Assembly (NCBI GenBank): GCA_023548195.1
Contig: JAJHZJ010000014.1
Span: forward strand, 13,740,718-13,804,717
DNA: 64,000 bases
Source: Bettongia penicillata ogilbyi
Taxonomy: Eukaryota > Chordata > Mammalia > Diprotodontia > Potoroidae
Reading direction: 5' to 3'
The notes under the pieces are model-generated. The model was given only the letters and a program-made list of their open reading frames with translations. It searched no databases and was not told the DNA's origin. Made by a program: the position numbers and the translations under genes. Each line of letters begins with the position of its first letter. Position 1 is the first letter of the stretch. This document shows, in pieces, positions 45,561 to 58,000 of the stretch.

Positions 45561-46545
45561 CGTAGTAATTCTCCAGAAAGCTCCCCATAGCTTGAATTAG
45601 GTAGCAAGAGAGAGCTAAACTAAAATGTATTTATCATTGTGAAGCATATTGTACGATGTTTATAATATCACATGCAAAATTTCTGAAACCTTACGATAGT
45701 TTGGAGCTAGTGCATGGCTTTGAGAAACATTCTCCTTTTCATTTTGGAACGTTTAAGAAGGCTACTGAAAAAGTATATAGCTTCCTACTACTGATTACTA
45801 TATTCATTTGTCATTGCCAATTAAAAAAAAAGACTTTTAGCTCAGTTTTAAAGAGAAATCCAGTAGGGAAATTCAGAAGTGCTGAGGATTTGGGGAAATG
45901 ATAAGTTTGAATCACACAGACGTTTCTCCCAATTTTAATTACAGTGAATTGTGTGCCCAGTTTAAACAGTAGAGGGAGCCCTTGTCTTAAGAATATCAAC
46001 AGCAGATAAAGGAAAAAGCTGCAATTTTGTCACCTAGATGCAAATCTATTAAAAGGTATTTTGTCAACAATAGAAAGAATTAATCTACCTACAAACTTCC
46101 TTAGTTGCAAACAAGATTTGGTTATTGTAATATTATTTTTTCTCATGCACTAAGACAGTTTTGCTTTTGTATTATGAACTTTATCTGTAGTATTAAGAGC
46201 AGGGACCATATTTGGGACCAGAGGATTGGCAGAAGAAAAAGAAGGAATGGAGTTATCAGAAATTCCATTCTCTTCATCATAATTATGACAATTTTCATTA
46301 ACTAATATTTGATGATTGGTACGTGGCATTAGACTGAAAATCTTGACTTAGGAATCAAAGTTGATCACATGTGGAATAGTTCAGAATCCTTTAGATTTTC
46401 TTTAAAGTAAACTTGAGAATGTTCTATCAATCATGCCTGTCCAACAGTGAAATATACACCCTTGTGAGGTGCTGTGCTCCCTATCACTGGGAGTATTAAG
46501 CAGAGAGGCAGGCTATTTTGGAAAAGTTCCCTTATAGATGCTAAA
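45561..46545. other. Unassigned AT-rich DNA
   Basis: No nameable repeat. Open frames at 45,656-45,901 and 46,105-46,305 are short, carry no motif and lack splice-like edges. Confidence 0.4.
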
Positions 46546-46547
46546 TT

Positions 46548-46775
46548 AGATTGGGCAGTGTGGTGTAGTGGATAAAGTTCTGGAGGCAGGGAGATCTTCC
46601 TTATTTCCCTAGACAAGTCATTTAACCCCTCTGAGCCTTGGTTTTTACAGCTGTAAAATGGGAATAATGGTAGCACCTACTTCATGGCTTTGGTGTGATG
46701 ATCAAAGGAGATAATGTATGTAAAGTTTTATGCAAAACTTAAAAATACTTTATAAATAACAGCTGTAGCCCAGAG
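46548..46775 (+). repeat. MIR SINE
   Basis: 'gggcagtgtggtgtagtgga', 'taaagttctggaggcaggga', 'gacaagtcatttaacccctc', 'cagctgtaaaatgggaataa', 'ggtgtgatgatcaaaggaga', 'aatactttataaat'. Clear MIR order. Confidence 0.8.
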
Positions 46776-49370
46776 CAGGGGAGAATTAATCTCAAATACT
46801 TAATAGGCATGAGATTTAGAAAGATTTAGAAAGCAGGGTGAAAGAGCTGGGGACAACCCATTTTGGTGGTCGGGATACTTGGAATGTTTTTTTAATGTGC
46901 ATCTTAAGAAAGTTGATTGAATCTGTTTCTGCTTTGCAGAAAACACATTTGCCTTAAGAAGTTATGCTTTAAAGCTGCTCACAGATTTTTTTCTTCCTGT
47001 TCACTTTCTTGCTCCCTCCACCATCATCCTCCCTCACCACCGTTATCTGGATACCGCTTAATGTCCAATTTGAGGTGCATAGTAACTGTGTTTTAATTTA
47101 TTTTCTTTTTAGAAATTTTATCTCCTTTTCATCACCAAAAACTAAACAAAACTGTTAGAGCTTGGAATGTTGGGAGTGACTTATTTTTTACTTGATTGCA
47201 GTACAAAGGGGGATTGATGAGAAATGCCAACTGAAATCTACAAAGTATGTAAGATAAGGCAAAGCAGCAAAATGGTTAGAGAAATAAACTTTTTTCTCTA
47301 GCCTGGGAGCTCTGAGCTTTTAAATTCTCCAAAATAGCAAGGGAAATGGACAAATCACAACAGAAACTTATGCTGATATCTCCAGTAATACCAAATTATT
47401 AAAATCTGTATGGCCATTCAAATTTGTGGCAATTCTGCTTATTTGAATTGTAGCAGGAAAATTTAATATCCTGGAGTTTATCCTGTTAGAACCCAAGTCA
47501 ATAGTACCAAAGCAAGATTTCTGGTTAGAGGTTAAAGGAGTCAAGTATTCAGAGAGGTGATTGTTTGAGGGAGAAAGTAAATAATTCTCAGGACTGGATG
47601 CCCTTTGCATAGATGAACCTAGTAGAAGTAGGAATAAATAAGATTCAAGGTGGCTACCACCTCTTCCTTTTGCTCTGAAATCCCATGCTGTACTTGAAGA
47701 GTATAAAGGAGAGAAGTGTGAATTGTATGAGCATACTCGGCTGCTCCCTAGTTCAGTAGATGACTGACTGTTCAACTGGTCACTCTCACCATCCTTGTTA
47801 GTGCCACCTGCTGTTTGTAACAGGAAATTGTGTTGTAGTGATTTTTTTTCCCTGTTTTTTTTCTGTTAACTGTAAAAACAAAGTCCTTCCCTTTACCCAC
47901 AACATTGTTTCAATAATATTTCCACACTGAAAAATTTGATTTTAAAGTTTATTTTAGATGCTTTTAAGTATTGAAACTATCTCACTATTTCTTTTAATCT
48001 TTTCTTTTTTTGCCAGGAGGGAAAAATTGCTTTTAGGATTTCTAAATTTTGATACCCAATTTCTTAAATGAAAAACATCAAAAACCCCACAAACTCCCTA
48101 ACCCTAAGTTTTGTTCCTTTTTTGCTGAAGTTTCATAGCCTGATTTTAAATGTACCATTTACTTTTTTTATTTTAATTTTTTTAAACTTGTGTATTTTTT
48201 CTAGCCTACCATGAATGTTCTTAGTTGCACAAAATTTGCTACATTCATTCAGTGAATATAAACATGAAAATCTATTATTGAATGTTACCAATAATACTAT
48301 ACGTATGTGTTTTTTGAATCTATACTTCTGACTGAGATTATTATTTTAGAGATATACTTTCAATTCTTGGTATAAGAATAAGGTCTTATGTAACTGCGAA
48401 CCTACTTATGCATTGCTCTACCACGTTAGTGCATATGACTAATGTTTGAGTATTTAATACATACTCAGATCTGATTTATTGGGTACTTAAACACTGTCAT
48501 TATAGAACAATCTTTTCCAAACATGGAAGGCATATGCAATGTAATGTAACGGACATTAAAGTTCATAGGGGAATACTGATATTTTTCAGCAGATTCCAGC
48601 TGTGAAGCTAAGCATATGGTAAAAGACTTGGGAAATTGTAGACTTATTTATAGAGGAACAAACCCAGAAGGATCTACTAAGGACATGTTGTGTGAAATAC
48701 CAGACCCATTTGATCACTCAAAATTCTTGATAAATTCCAGTAGGGTAGATAGAGTACTTGGGAATTGGGTCTAAAACCTTCATTTGAGTAGGAGGAAGAA
48801 TGAGTGATTCAAGAAATTTATGGTCTTAATGAAAAAAAGAAGATATCTCATAACAAAAATTGAGGATCAGATTTAGTTCTGAATTAAAAGCCCAATATGT
48901 GAAGGAAGCTGAGACAAGATTCATTCTGTCAGAAAAGAGGCCCTATGTGGTGAGTGAAGCTGAATTTATCTTCTCTATGTTTCACCTATTGGTAAAGGGA
49001 AGGCTAGTTCTCCTAAGTCACACTGAGAGCTAAATACCCTAGATTATAGAGAGAAGTCTCACTTGTGGATAGGACCAATCTTATTGCAATCTCATTGAAA
49101 ACAAATTTGATAGGTCCAAGATAGCAATCTTCTAAGAAAAAGTCTTCTCTCCTGGGAAAGACTTAGGTGTAATCTGGGCCAAGCATGCAGCAGATCTATT
49201 AAAGGACTGGCAGATATCTGAGAGAGGACAAGATGAGTTATTTGATGGAAAGACTGTATACATTTGACCTGTGAGGAAAAAAAAACCCTAAGAATATTTC
49301 ACTGGGTAGCAAGATGGTAGTATGCTTGGGATATAGAAGAGTCCAGGTCCCCTTCAAGCACTCCTATAAG
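46776..49370. other. Mostly non-repetitive DNA
   Basis: About 2.6 kb without a nameable transposon. The longest frame (minus, 47,775-47,368, 135 codons, serine-rich, starting MNSQSSTELG) shows no domain. Its antisense has no repeat identity either, so I regard it as chance. One exon-like block at 48,590-48,744 is listed separately. Confidence 0.4.
48590..48744 (+). other. Exon-like open block (unidentified)
   Basis: A frame open from about 48,580 to the TAA at 48,772 reads DSSCEAKHMVKDLGNC near its start. It is preceded by a good 3' splice-site string, TACTGATATTTTTCAG ending at 48,589. Possible donors are GTAGGG at 48,740 or GTAGAT at 48,745. No family recognised. About 60 open codons is not rare by chance in such DNA, so this is a lead, not a gene. 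Confidence 0.2.
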
Positions 49371-49374
49371 GGTT

Positions 49375-50038
49375 AGAAATGTATCATACCTATAAAACTG
49401 TGCATGCCCTTTGATCTAGCAATACCACTATGAGGTCTTGTATCCTAAAGGCAGCTAAAAGAGGAAAAGGATCTATTTGTACAAAAATATAGCAATATTT
49501 TTGTAGTGGTAAGAGTTGGAAATCAAAGGGATGCCTATCAATTGGAATTCTCCAGCTAAACAAGCTGTGGTATATGATTGTAATGGAATATTATTGTGCT
49601 AAAATGACAAACAGGATGATTTCAGAAAACCTGGAAAGATTTATATGAACTGATGCATAGTGAAGTGAACAAAACCAGGAGAACATTGTACACAGTAACA
49701 ACAATGTTATTCAATGAAGAATTGTAAATGACAGTTATTCTTATGATCCAAGACAATCCCAAAGGATTAATGATGAAGCATGCTATCTGCCTCCAGAGAA
49801 AGAACTGATGTTGATTGACTACAGACTGAAGTATGCTATCTTTCACTTTCTTTGCTTCATTTTCCCTTTTTATTCTAGTCTTCTTGTACAAGATGACTAA
49901 TATGGAAATATTTTACATAATTGCACATGTAAAACCAATATCTGATTGCTTACAGTCTCAGGGAGGGAGAGAGAGGGATAGAATTTGAAACTGAAATCTT
50001 TAAATAATAACATTAAAAATTGTAAAAAAAAAAGAGAA
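49375..50038 (+). mobile_element. L1 3' end (ORF2 C-terminus + 3' UTR)
   Basis: Sense: 'ctgtgcatgccctttgatct', 'agcaataccactatgaggtc', 'atgcctatcaattggaattc', 'gtggtatatgattgtaatgg', 'aaccaggagaacattgtaca', then the 3' UTR with 'tcagggagggagagagaggg' and 'gaatttgaaactgaaatctt', then an A-rich end. 5'-truncated. Confidence 0.9.
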
Positions 50039-50329
50039 AATAATCTAATTTAGAAAATGACCTATATTCTGTACTAATTCATTATTATGTATTAATGATA
50101 TTTTGTAGCAATATTATTATATATGAATGCAGAGCTCCCAATATCATACATCCTAATTTTAGCTGTAACATTACCTTCTACCTGGTATAATTACACAATT
50201 TCACTTCCTCAGTTTCTCTATTTCTAGAACAATAAAGTTAATTGGATGAAAAAAGAGATGTATCATGCTAAAAAATAATGAGTCACTTAAATATTCCTTT
50301 ACTCAGCCCTGGAACCCACATAAGGACCT
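50039..50329. other. Unassigned AT-rich DNA
   Basis: Nothing recognised. Confidence 0.4.
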
Positions 50330-50940
50330 TTGGAATATTTTGTAGACCCTGAGACAGATAAGTTAGGATAGGTGAAAAGCAAAATGACAAGGCAAGAAAT
50401 AAAAATTTGCAACCAAAGATAACAACCCAACAAAACTAAGTATAATCTGCCAGAGGAAAATGGATTAAAAAAAATAGAATAGAGAATTTCCAAGACTTCC
50501 TAATGAAAAGGCTTGAACTGAATAGAAGTTTTGAAGCAAAAATGCTACACCAAGAAAAGCATAGGAAGGTATGTATATTTGTTTAATTTAAAAGAAATAT
50601 GTGGGAAAGAATTGCTGACATGTTAATAGGGGAATTAGAAACAAATATTTTCTCAGAATCCTAATATCTTTAAGGATCATTTAGAAAGGTAAAAAACTGG
50701 GAAAGGATTCTGGGAAGATGGCAGAGTAGGTAAAAAAATTCCAACCTCTCAAGATTCCCCCCTACCCCCAAAAGAGTTAAAATAGCACCTTAGGGCAAAC
50801 AAAGTGTGGGTGGAGATAAATAAGAATTGGGGCACCACAGGGGTCTTCCTGGTACAATTCAAGAAGAAAAATCCCAGGACTAGGTTTGTTCCCTGGGAAT
50901 AGCAAACATCTCCAGGCCAGGATCCTGGATGGCAGCATCA
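50330..50940 (+). mobile_element. L1 ORF1 end and a separate L1/HAL1 5' UTR piece
   Basis: 50,330-50,640 matches an ORF1 C-terminus ('aacccaacaaaactaagtat', 'aatctgccagaggaaaatgg', 'ttcctaatgaaaaggcttga' are counterparts of 43,078-43,170). At about 50,700 a new 5' tip appears, 'attctgggaagatggcagag', followed by 240 bases of 5' UTR-like text. It ends abruptly where retroviral pol begins. Confidence 0.6.
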
Positions 50941-50944
50941 TATA

Positions 50945-52860
50945 CCACATCTAGGACAAATTTGGAAACCCTTATATAAAATTACTAGGAAAAAAATTTG
51001 AATTTGATTGGAGACTTTGAAGAAGCAAAGGCTGCTATACAAATACCCTAGGTTTATGGCCTAGGCAAAGTGGCCTGGTGGAATCACAAATGGCTGTACA
51101 GGATGAATATGCAAACTAGAATTTATGGCAAAAACAACAAAGTCAAAATATACCCTTAGGATTTCAATCTAGGAAACTTCCTTCTTCTGGAATTCAATAT
51201 ACCCTTTTTGAAAAACATTATCAGCTGCATGACTTTGGTAGAGACTGAACAGCTGAATTTGGTCATGAGGTAGTGGGCCACGAGGCCAGGAATTCTGATT
51301 ATCAACTGGGTAATGAATAACCCAGCTTCTCACAGAACCGAACATGCAAAGAAGCTAGCATAATTAAATGAAAATGGCATATTTAAAATAGTTCTAATGC
51401 AGGCAAAAGTGGAGTTTCTACTATTCATGAATCTATAGCAAACATGGATACTGAGGGAAATAATATACTCCATGAAATAAAGTTAAAGTTGATATAGTCC
51501 TTGGTAAAATGGAATGAGGGATATGATGGATTAACTGAAGAACAAAAGAGACATACATGTTTTACTGATGGGACAGCAAAATATTTGAGCCACAAAAGAC
51601 ATTGGAAAGTGATAGCCTATAACCCATCTACTAGGTGGGCTTTGGAAAGTACTGGGGTAGATGGAAGTAGTCAATATGTTGAACTTATAGTTCAAGTTAT
51701 CAAAACAGAACAAGGACAGTGTCATATATTCACTGATTCATGGGTGGTAGCTAATGGGTTAGCTACATGTTTACCCATGTGGAAAAACCAAAATTGGGAA
51801 ATTCATGGCAAACAAGTCTGGGGCCAAGAATTGTGGGAAGATATAGGGGACATGTCTTTGGTTATTACTTTGTCAGTTTTTCATGTAGATGCTTATGTGG
51901 CCCTCACCACATCAGTATGAGTACAGTGCACATGCTGATGGATTAGCAAAGATGGCTACTCAACATATTGTCCCTACTCTGACACCAACTGATGATCCAG
52001 TACTAGTAAAGTGAGCCAATAAAACGTCTGACCATTTAGAGGTCCAGACCACACATCAGTGGAAAAAAGACCGAGATATTAGTATCTGTTAGCATTGTTA
52101 ACACAAGTAACAGAAGAATATTACGCATGATAACTGGAAAAGGAATGAACTGTTCCCAGGTAGTAACTGGAGCAATAGGAAGAGGAAATGTACCAGCCCA
52201 AATCTGGTAGATTATATTAGATAAAGATTACATTAGACCCTTACCCCAAGGTAAAGAATGAAAATTTGTATGTACTAGTGTTGATACCTATTCAGGTGTA
52301 TTGTTGGCTTTTCCCTAGAAGAATTCATCCCAGAAAAACACCTGTACAACTCTAGATATCATAAGTCTATATTATGGAACCCCAATGCAGATCCAAAGTG
52401 ACAATGGGTAACATTTCAAAAGTAATGAAGTGAATATATTGTGTATTAAACAACATAGAATGAATGTATCACATTCCATATTATCCACAAGTATCTGGTT
52501 TACTTGAAAGAATGAATGGATTATTGAAAGAACAGTTAAGAAAGTTAAGTTCTAATAATTATTATCAACATAGGAAAGATAATTTGTTCATTGCCTTGTG
52601 TAATTTGAATGATAGATCATTAGGAGGAAGTATACCTCCAGCCAGAATGCTGATTCCAAATCTACAAATTAGAAAACAGCAAACATATAAGATCCCAAAT
52701 ATTAAGTATTGGACTGTGAGGACAGATGTCCCAGCACTGTATCCAGGGATACCTGGTTTGGCAGGATATGATTTATAATGTTTAGAGGATTTTTGGTTGA
52801 ATAGAAAAGAAATAAGAAGTCAGAGATGGGAAGGACAGAGGCAAGCGGAAAGCTAGGCTT
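50945..52860 (+). mobile_element. Degenerate endogenous retrovirus pol relic
   Basis: No LTRs were found, and only the RT end, RNase H and integrase are legible. 50,945-51,060 resembles the RT connection region. RNase H is open at 51,501-51,920 (starts from TTG, so no proper start): the catalytic acids sit at residues D23 (FTDG), E61 (SSQYVEL), D79 (FTDSW) and D130 (HVDA). It is followed by a shift near 51,900. Integrase: D at 52,283 (VDTYSG) and D at 52,400 (SDNG) share one frame; the E at 52,506 (GLLERMNG) lies in another, about 35 codons on, the DD35E spacing. Several stops and frameshifts break it. The class is uncertain; it reads closer to class III/I than to betaretroviruses. Confidence 0.8.
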
Positions 52861-52996
52861 ATGAGTGTTTGTTTGTTTGTAGGATGGCTTGGGGGTAGGG
52901 GGGAAGGCTTGGAAATACCTCTGTCCTCTGCACTGCTAATGTGTATTGACTTCTATAACTGTTTTGGCTTTCTGGTTTTGGGATTTGGCTTTGAGT
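52861..52996 (+). other. Unassigned joint between ERV and HAL1
   Basis: 136 bases, possibly the start of the env side of the retrovirus. It begins with TGTTTGTTTGTTTGTAG, a splice-acceptor-like string, with no coding support. Confidence 0.25.
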
Positions 52997-55013
52997 GTAC
53001 ATGTGTGTGTGGTCCCACCAACTACCCAGATACTGAAAAGTTTTAAGAGTTACAAATATTGTCTTTCCATGTAGGAATGTAAACAGTTCACTTCAGGTAA
53101 GTCCCTTAAGACTTCTCTTTGCTGTTTCCTTTTTCATGCTTCTTCTCATTCTTGTGTTTGAAAGTCAAATTTTCTTTTCAGCTCTGGTCTTTTCATCAAG
53201 AATGATTGAAAGTCCTCTGTTTCATTGAAAGACCCTATTTTCCCCTGAAGTATTATACTCAGTTTAGCTGGGTAGGTGATTCTTGGTTTGAGTCCTAGTT
53301 CCTTTGACTTCTGGAATATCCTATTCCACGCCCTTCAATCCCTTAATGTAGAAGCTGCTAGATCTTGAGTTATCCTGATTTTATTTCCACAATGCTGGAA
53401 TTGTTTCTTTCTAGCTGCTTGTAAGATTTTCTCCTTGACCAGGGAGTTCTGGAATTTGGCCACAATGTTCCTAGGAGTTTCTCTTTTTGGATCTCTTTCA
53501 GGTGGTGATCGATGGATTCTTTCAATACTTATTTTGCCCTCTGGTTGTAGAATGTCAGGGCAGTTTTCCTTGATAATTTCATGAAAGATGATATCTAGGC
53601 TCTTTTTTTGATCATGAGTTTCAGGTAGTCCCATAATTTTTAAATTGTCTCTTCTGGATCTATTTTCCAGGTCAGTTGTTTTTCCCATGAGATATTTCAC
53701 ATTCTCTTCCATTTTTTCATTCTTTTGGTTTTATTTGGTGATTTCTTGGTTTCTTGAAAGTCATTAGACTCCATCTGTTCCATTCTAATTTTGAGAGAAC
53801 TATTAAATTCAGTGAGCTTTTGAACCTCTTTTTCCATTTTGCTAATTCTGCTTTTGAAAGCATTCTTCTCCTCATTGGCTTTTTGAACCTCTTTTGCCAA
53901 TTGAGTGAGCCTATTCTTCAAGGTGTTATTTTCTTCAGCATTTTTTGGGGTCTCCTTAACCAAGGTATTGACCCGTTTTTCATGCTTTTCTTGCATCTCT
54001 CTCATTTCTCTTCCCAGTTTCTCCTCCACCTGTCTAACTTGCTTTTCAAAATCCTTTTTGAGGTCTTCCAAGGCCTGAGCCCACCCGACATCCCCCTGGG
54101 GTGTTTGGGGTACTGAGGCCCCTCCCTCCACGTCTTTCCCTGATGGCAAGAGTACGTCCTCCTCCTTGTCAGATCCGAAGGTCGGGATCATTTGCATTTG
54201 TTGGAAAAAACTCTTTATAGTCTTATTTTTCTTCCCTTTTCTAGGCATTTTCCCAGCCAGTTACTTGACTTCTGAGATTCCTGTCCACCCCCACCTAGAT
54301 CCGCCCAGCTAGTGCTTGGGCTCTGAGATTCAAATGTGCTTTCCACGCCGCCCGCCTGCCTGCTGATCAATGTGAGCTTTAGTTCTGGTGCTGGGGTGGG
54401 GGCAGGGCTGCCTCCCAGGCTCAGCTCCCTCAGGGGCTTTATGCAGAGACCTTCAGAAAAGGAGCGGGTGGGGCAGGGCCGTCTCCCAGTCTCAGCTCCC
54501 TCAGGTTGTTTATGCAGAGACTTTCAGTAATGAAGATCCTGCCTGCTGCTGGGGGAGTCCCAGGCCGCTGCAGCTGCAGCCGCACCGCTGCTGTCTCTGC
54601 TGCCGCCCCCGCCTCTGCCGCCTCCACTTCCTCCCGAAGGGGCCCGAGTCACAGAGACACCCCGCTCCCCTCAGCCAGCCAACCATCTCTCTCACTGACC
54701 TGTAGCTTCTGTGGGCAGAGGGACTTTCCTGGCTGCCGGAGCTTCCGGAGCTTCTGTCCCTGAAGCCTGCTTGGGTCAGCTTCTCTGGGGCCTCGGCCAG
54801 GGCAGCGCTGGGGTGGGGTCCGCTTTCCGGGGCATGACGGACCCTGGGGACGGCTCTCCAGGGCTCTCTGGAACGGAAATCTCTTCCACTCTGTTTCTGT
54901 ACACCTTTCAGTGGTCCAGAAGTTATGGGGGTCTCTTTTTACATTAATTCTATGGGCTGTGGTTTCGGAGCTCATAAACGTGCGTCCTTCTACTCTGCCA
55001 TCTTGGCTCCCTG
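52997..55013 (-). mobile_element. HAL1, 5'-complete and 3'-truncated at the microsatellite
   Basis: The minus strand starts at the 5' tip GGAGCCAAGATGGCAGAGTA (about 54,991-55,010). It has a CpG-rich 5' UTR to 54,249, ORF1 to about 53,140, and part of the 3' UTR, ending at the CA-rich site (plus-strand TGTACATGTGTGTGTGG at 52,997). The distal 3' UTR is absent and the retroviral relic abuts. Very similar to the 41.4 kb copy in both the UTR and ORF1, so of the same subfamily. Confidence 0.8.
53140..54248 (-). pseudogene. HAL1 ORF1, one frameshift plus a stop
   Basis: ATG at 54,248 gives MPRKGKKNKTIKSFFQQMQ. Coiled-coil heptads run to about residue 160. A one-base loss around 53,755-53,765 (after SNDF) ends the first frame at 53,697. 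The following segment continues in another frame (53,712-53,335), including RRDNLKIMGLPETHDQKK, ERDPKRETPRNIVAKFQNS and KEKILQAARKKQFQ. It stops at a TGA (plus-strand TCA at 53,335-53,337) at the same codon as the 41.4 kb copy. The A7 run that is A6 in the other copy is intact here. Confidence 0.8.
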
Positions 55014-58000
55014 CTTGTAATATTTTCTCCTTAACCTGGGAACTGTGGAAATTTGGCCACACCATTTGTAGGAGTTTTCCTTTGGGAATATCTTTTAGGA
55101 GGTGATTGGTGGATTCTTTCCATTTCTATTTTCCTCTCTGGTTCTAGAATATCAGGGCAGTTTTACTTGCAAATTTCTTGAAAGATGACGTCTAGGTTAT
55201 TTTTTTGATCATGGCTTTCAGGTAGTCCCATAATTTTTAAATTGTCTCTCCTGGATCTATTTTCCAGGTCAGTTTTTCCAATGATATAGTTCACATTGTC
55301 TTCTATTTTTATATATTTTTTGGTTTTGTTTTATAATTACTTGATTTCTCATGAAGTCATTAGTTTCCATTTGCACCATTCCAATTTTTAAGGAATTATT
55401 TTCTTCAGTGGGCTTTTAGACCTCTTTTTCCATCTGCCCTATTCTGCTTTTTAAGGCATTCTTTTTTTTTTTTTAAAAAATTACTTTTAGTTTTTAATAT
55501 TCACTTCCACAAGATTTTGAGTTCCAAATTTACTCCTCATCACTCCCCTCCACCCACCCCAAGACAGCATGCATTCTGATTATTCCTTCCCCCAATCTGC
55601 CATTCTTTCTATCACACCTGTCCTTTCTCTTATCCCCTTCCCCTCTATTTTCTTGCAGAACAAGATAGACTTCTATACCCCATTGCCTGTATATCTTATT
55701 CCCCAGTTGCGTGTAAAAACAAGTTTTAACATTCATTTTTAAAACTTTGAGTTCTAACTACTCTCCCTTCCTCCCTCCCCCCCATCCCCACTGAGAAGGC
55801 AAACAATTCAATATAGGTTAAATATGTGTACTTATGCAAAACAGGTTCATAAGTCATGTTGTGAAAGACTAACTGTATTTCCCTCCATCCTATCCTGCCC
55901 ACTATTTAGTCTATGCTCTCTTTTGACCCTATCCCTCCTCAAAAGTGTTTATTTCTAATAACCCCCTCCTCCCATTTGCCCTCCATTCTGTCATCTCCCC
56001 CACCCCTTGCTAATCCTCTAATTCCTACTTGGCTATAGTGTAAGATAGATTTTCATACCAAATGGAATATGCATGTTATTCCTTCCTTAAGTCAAATATG
56101 ATAAAAGTAAGGTTCACTCTTTCCTTGTCACCTATCCCTTCTCCCCTTCATTGAAAAAGGTTTTTCTTGCCACTTTTATGTGAAATAATTTGCCCCATTC
56201 TATTTCTCCCTTTCTCTATCCAATATATTCCTCTCTCACCTCTTAATTTCATTTTTTTAGATATCATACCTTCATATTTAACTCACCCTGTGCCTTCTGT
56301 CTATATGTATATAATCCCTCTGACTACCTTAATACTGAGAAAAATCTCAAGAGCTACAACTATGATATTTCCATGTAGGAATATAAACAGTTCCACTTTA
56401 GAAAATCCCTTATGATTCTGTTTCCTGTTTACCTTTTCATGCTTCTCTTGTTTTTTGTGTTTGAAAGTCAAATTTTCTATTCAACTCTGGTTTTGTCATC
56501 AAGAATGCTTAATGCTCTATTTCATTGAATGACCATTTTTCCCCCTGAAGTATTACTCAGTTTTACTGAGTAGGTGATTCTGGTTTTAATCCTAGCTACT
56601 TTGACCTCTGAGATATCATATTCCTAGCCCTTTGATCCCTTACTGTAGAATCTGCTAGATTTTGTGTTATCCTGATTGTATTTCCACAGTACTTGAATTG
56701 TTTCTTTCTGGCTGCTTGCAGTATTTTTCTCCTTGATCTGGGAGCCCTGGAATTTGACAACAATATTCCTAGGAGTTTTCCTTTTGGGATCTCTGTCAGG
56801 AGGCAGTTGGTGGATTCTTTCAATATCTATTTTACTCTTTCAATTTCTTTCAATATCTGTTTTACTCTCTTAATGATCATGAATTTCAGTTAGACAATTT
56901 TTAAATTGTCTCTGCTGGATCTAGTTTCCAGGTCAGTTACTTTTCCAATGAGATATTTTACATTGTGTGCTATTTTTTCATTCCTTTCATTTTCTTTTAT
57001 AATTTCTTGATTTTTCATACAGTCATTAGCTTCTATTTGTTCCATTCTAATATCTAAGAAATTATTTTCTTCAGTGAGCTTTTGGGTCTCCTTTTCTATC
57101 TGGTCAATGCTGCTTTTTAATGCATTTTTCTCATTGACTTTTTGGATCTCCTTTACCATTTGGGTTTGTCTATTTTTTAAGGTGTTATTTTCTTCAACAT
57201 TTTTTGGGTCTCCTTTAGCAAACAGTTGACTCATTTTTCATGATTTTCTTGCATCACTTTCACTTCTCTTCCAAATTTTTGTTTTATTTCTCTTACTTGA
57301 TTTTCAAAATCCTTTTTGGTCTCATCGTTGTTTTGGAGGCTCTGAGTGTAGGATTTTTGACTTCACTGTCTTCTTCTGTTTGTATATTTTGGTCATCCTT
57401 ATCACCAAAGTAAGATTGTATAGTCTGATTCTTTTTCTGTTTTTTTTTCCTCACTTCTCCAGCCATTTACTTGACTTTTGAGCTCTTTTTCAAGGTAGTT
57501 TTCTTCTTCCAGTCAGGGTTGGGGTTGTACTGTCAGATATTTGCTCCCCCCACCCCTTATTGTCCTGAGCTCTGGAAGCAGCTTCTGCCTCTGTCCCTGT
57601 TGGGACTGCCATGGCCTCCTCCTCCCCCTCAGCTTCCCTGGGGCTAGGGCTGAATCACTCTATTTCTTCACACAGGTCTGAAAAGTTTTTTCCTACCTTC
57701 CAATTTGTCCTTGGTGTTTTGGGATTGTGAGGTCAGGAAATCACGAGAGGTTCCAGAGATTCAGTCCCCCAGAGGCCTGCTTAGGTCTCATCTGTGGCAT
57801 GGCCAGTGGTAGACTGTGCTCTTCTCCCAGCATGGCATGAGAGACACTTCCTATTGACCTTCCAGCCTCTCTTGTGCTGTAGATTTGCTTCACTTCATCA
57901 TTCTGCAAGTTCTGCAGCTCTAGAATTTGTTTAGATTTATTTTTTTACAGGTATTTGGCTGGACTTGGTGGGAGAGCTCTAGCAAGCTTCTGCTTCTACT

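Noticed and set aside
47368..47775. 135-codon minus-strand frame, the longest outside transposons
   Set aside because: Serine-rich low-information text without a domain, no splice-like edges, no sign of conservation; compatible with chance.
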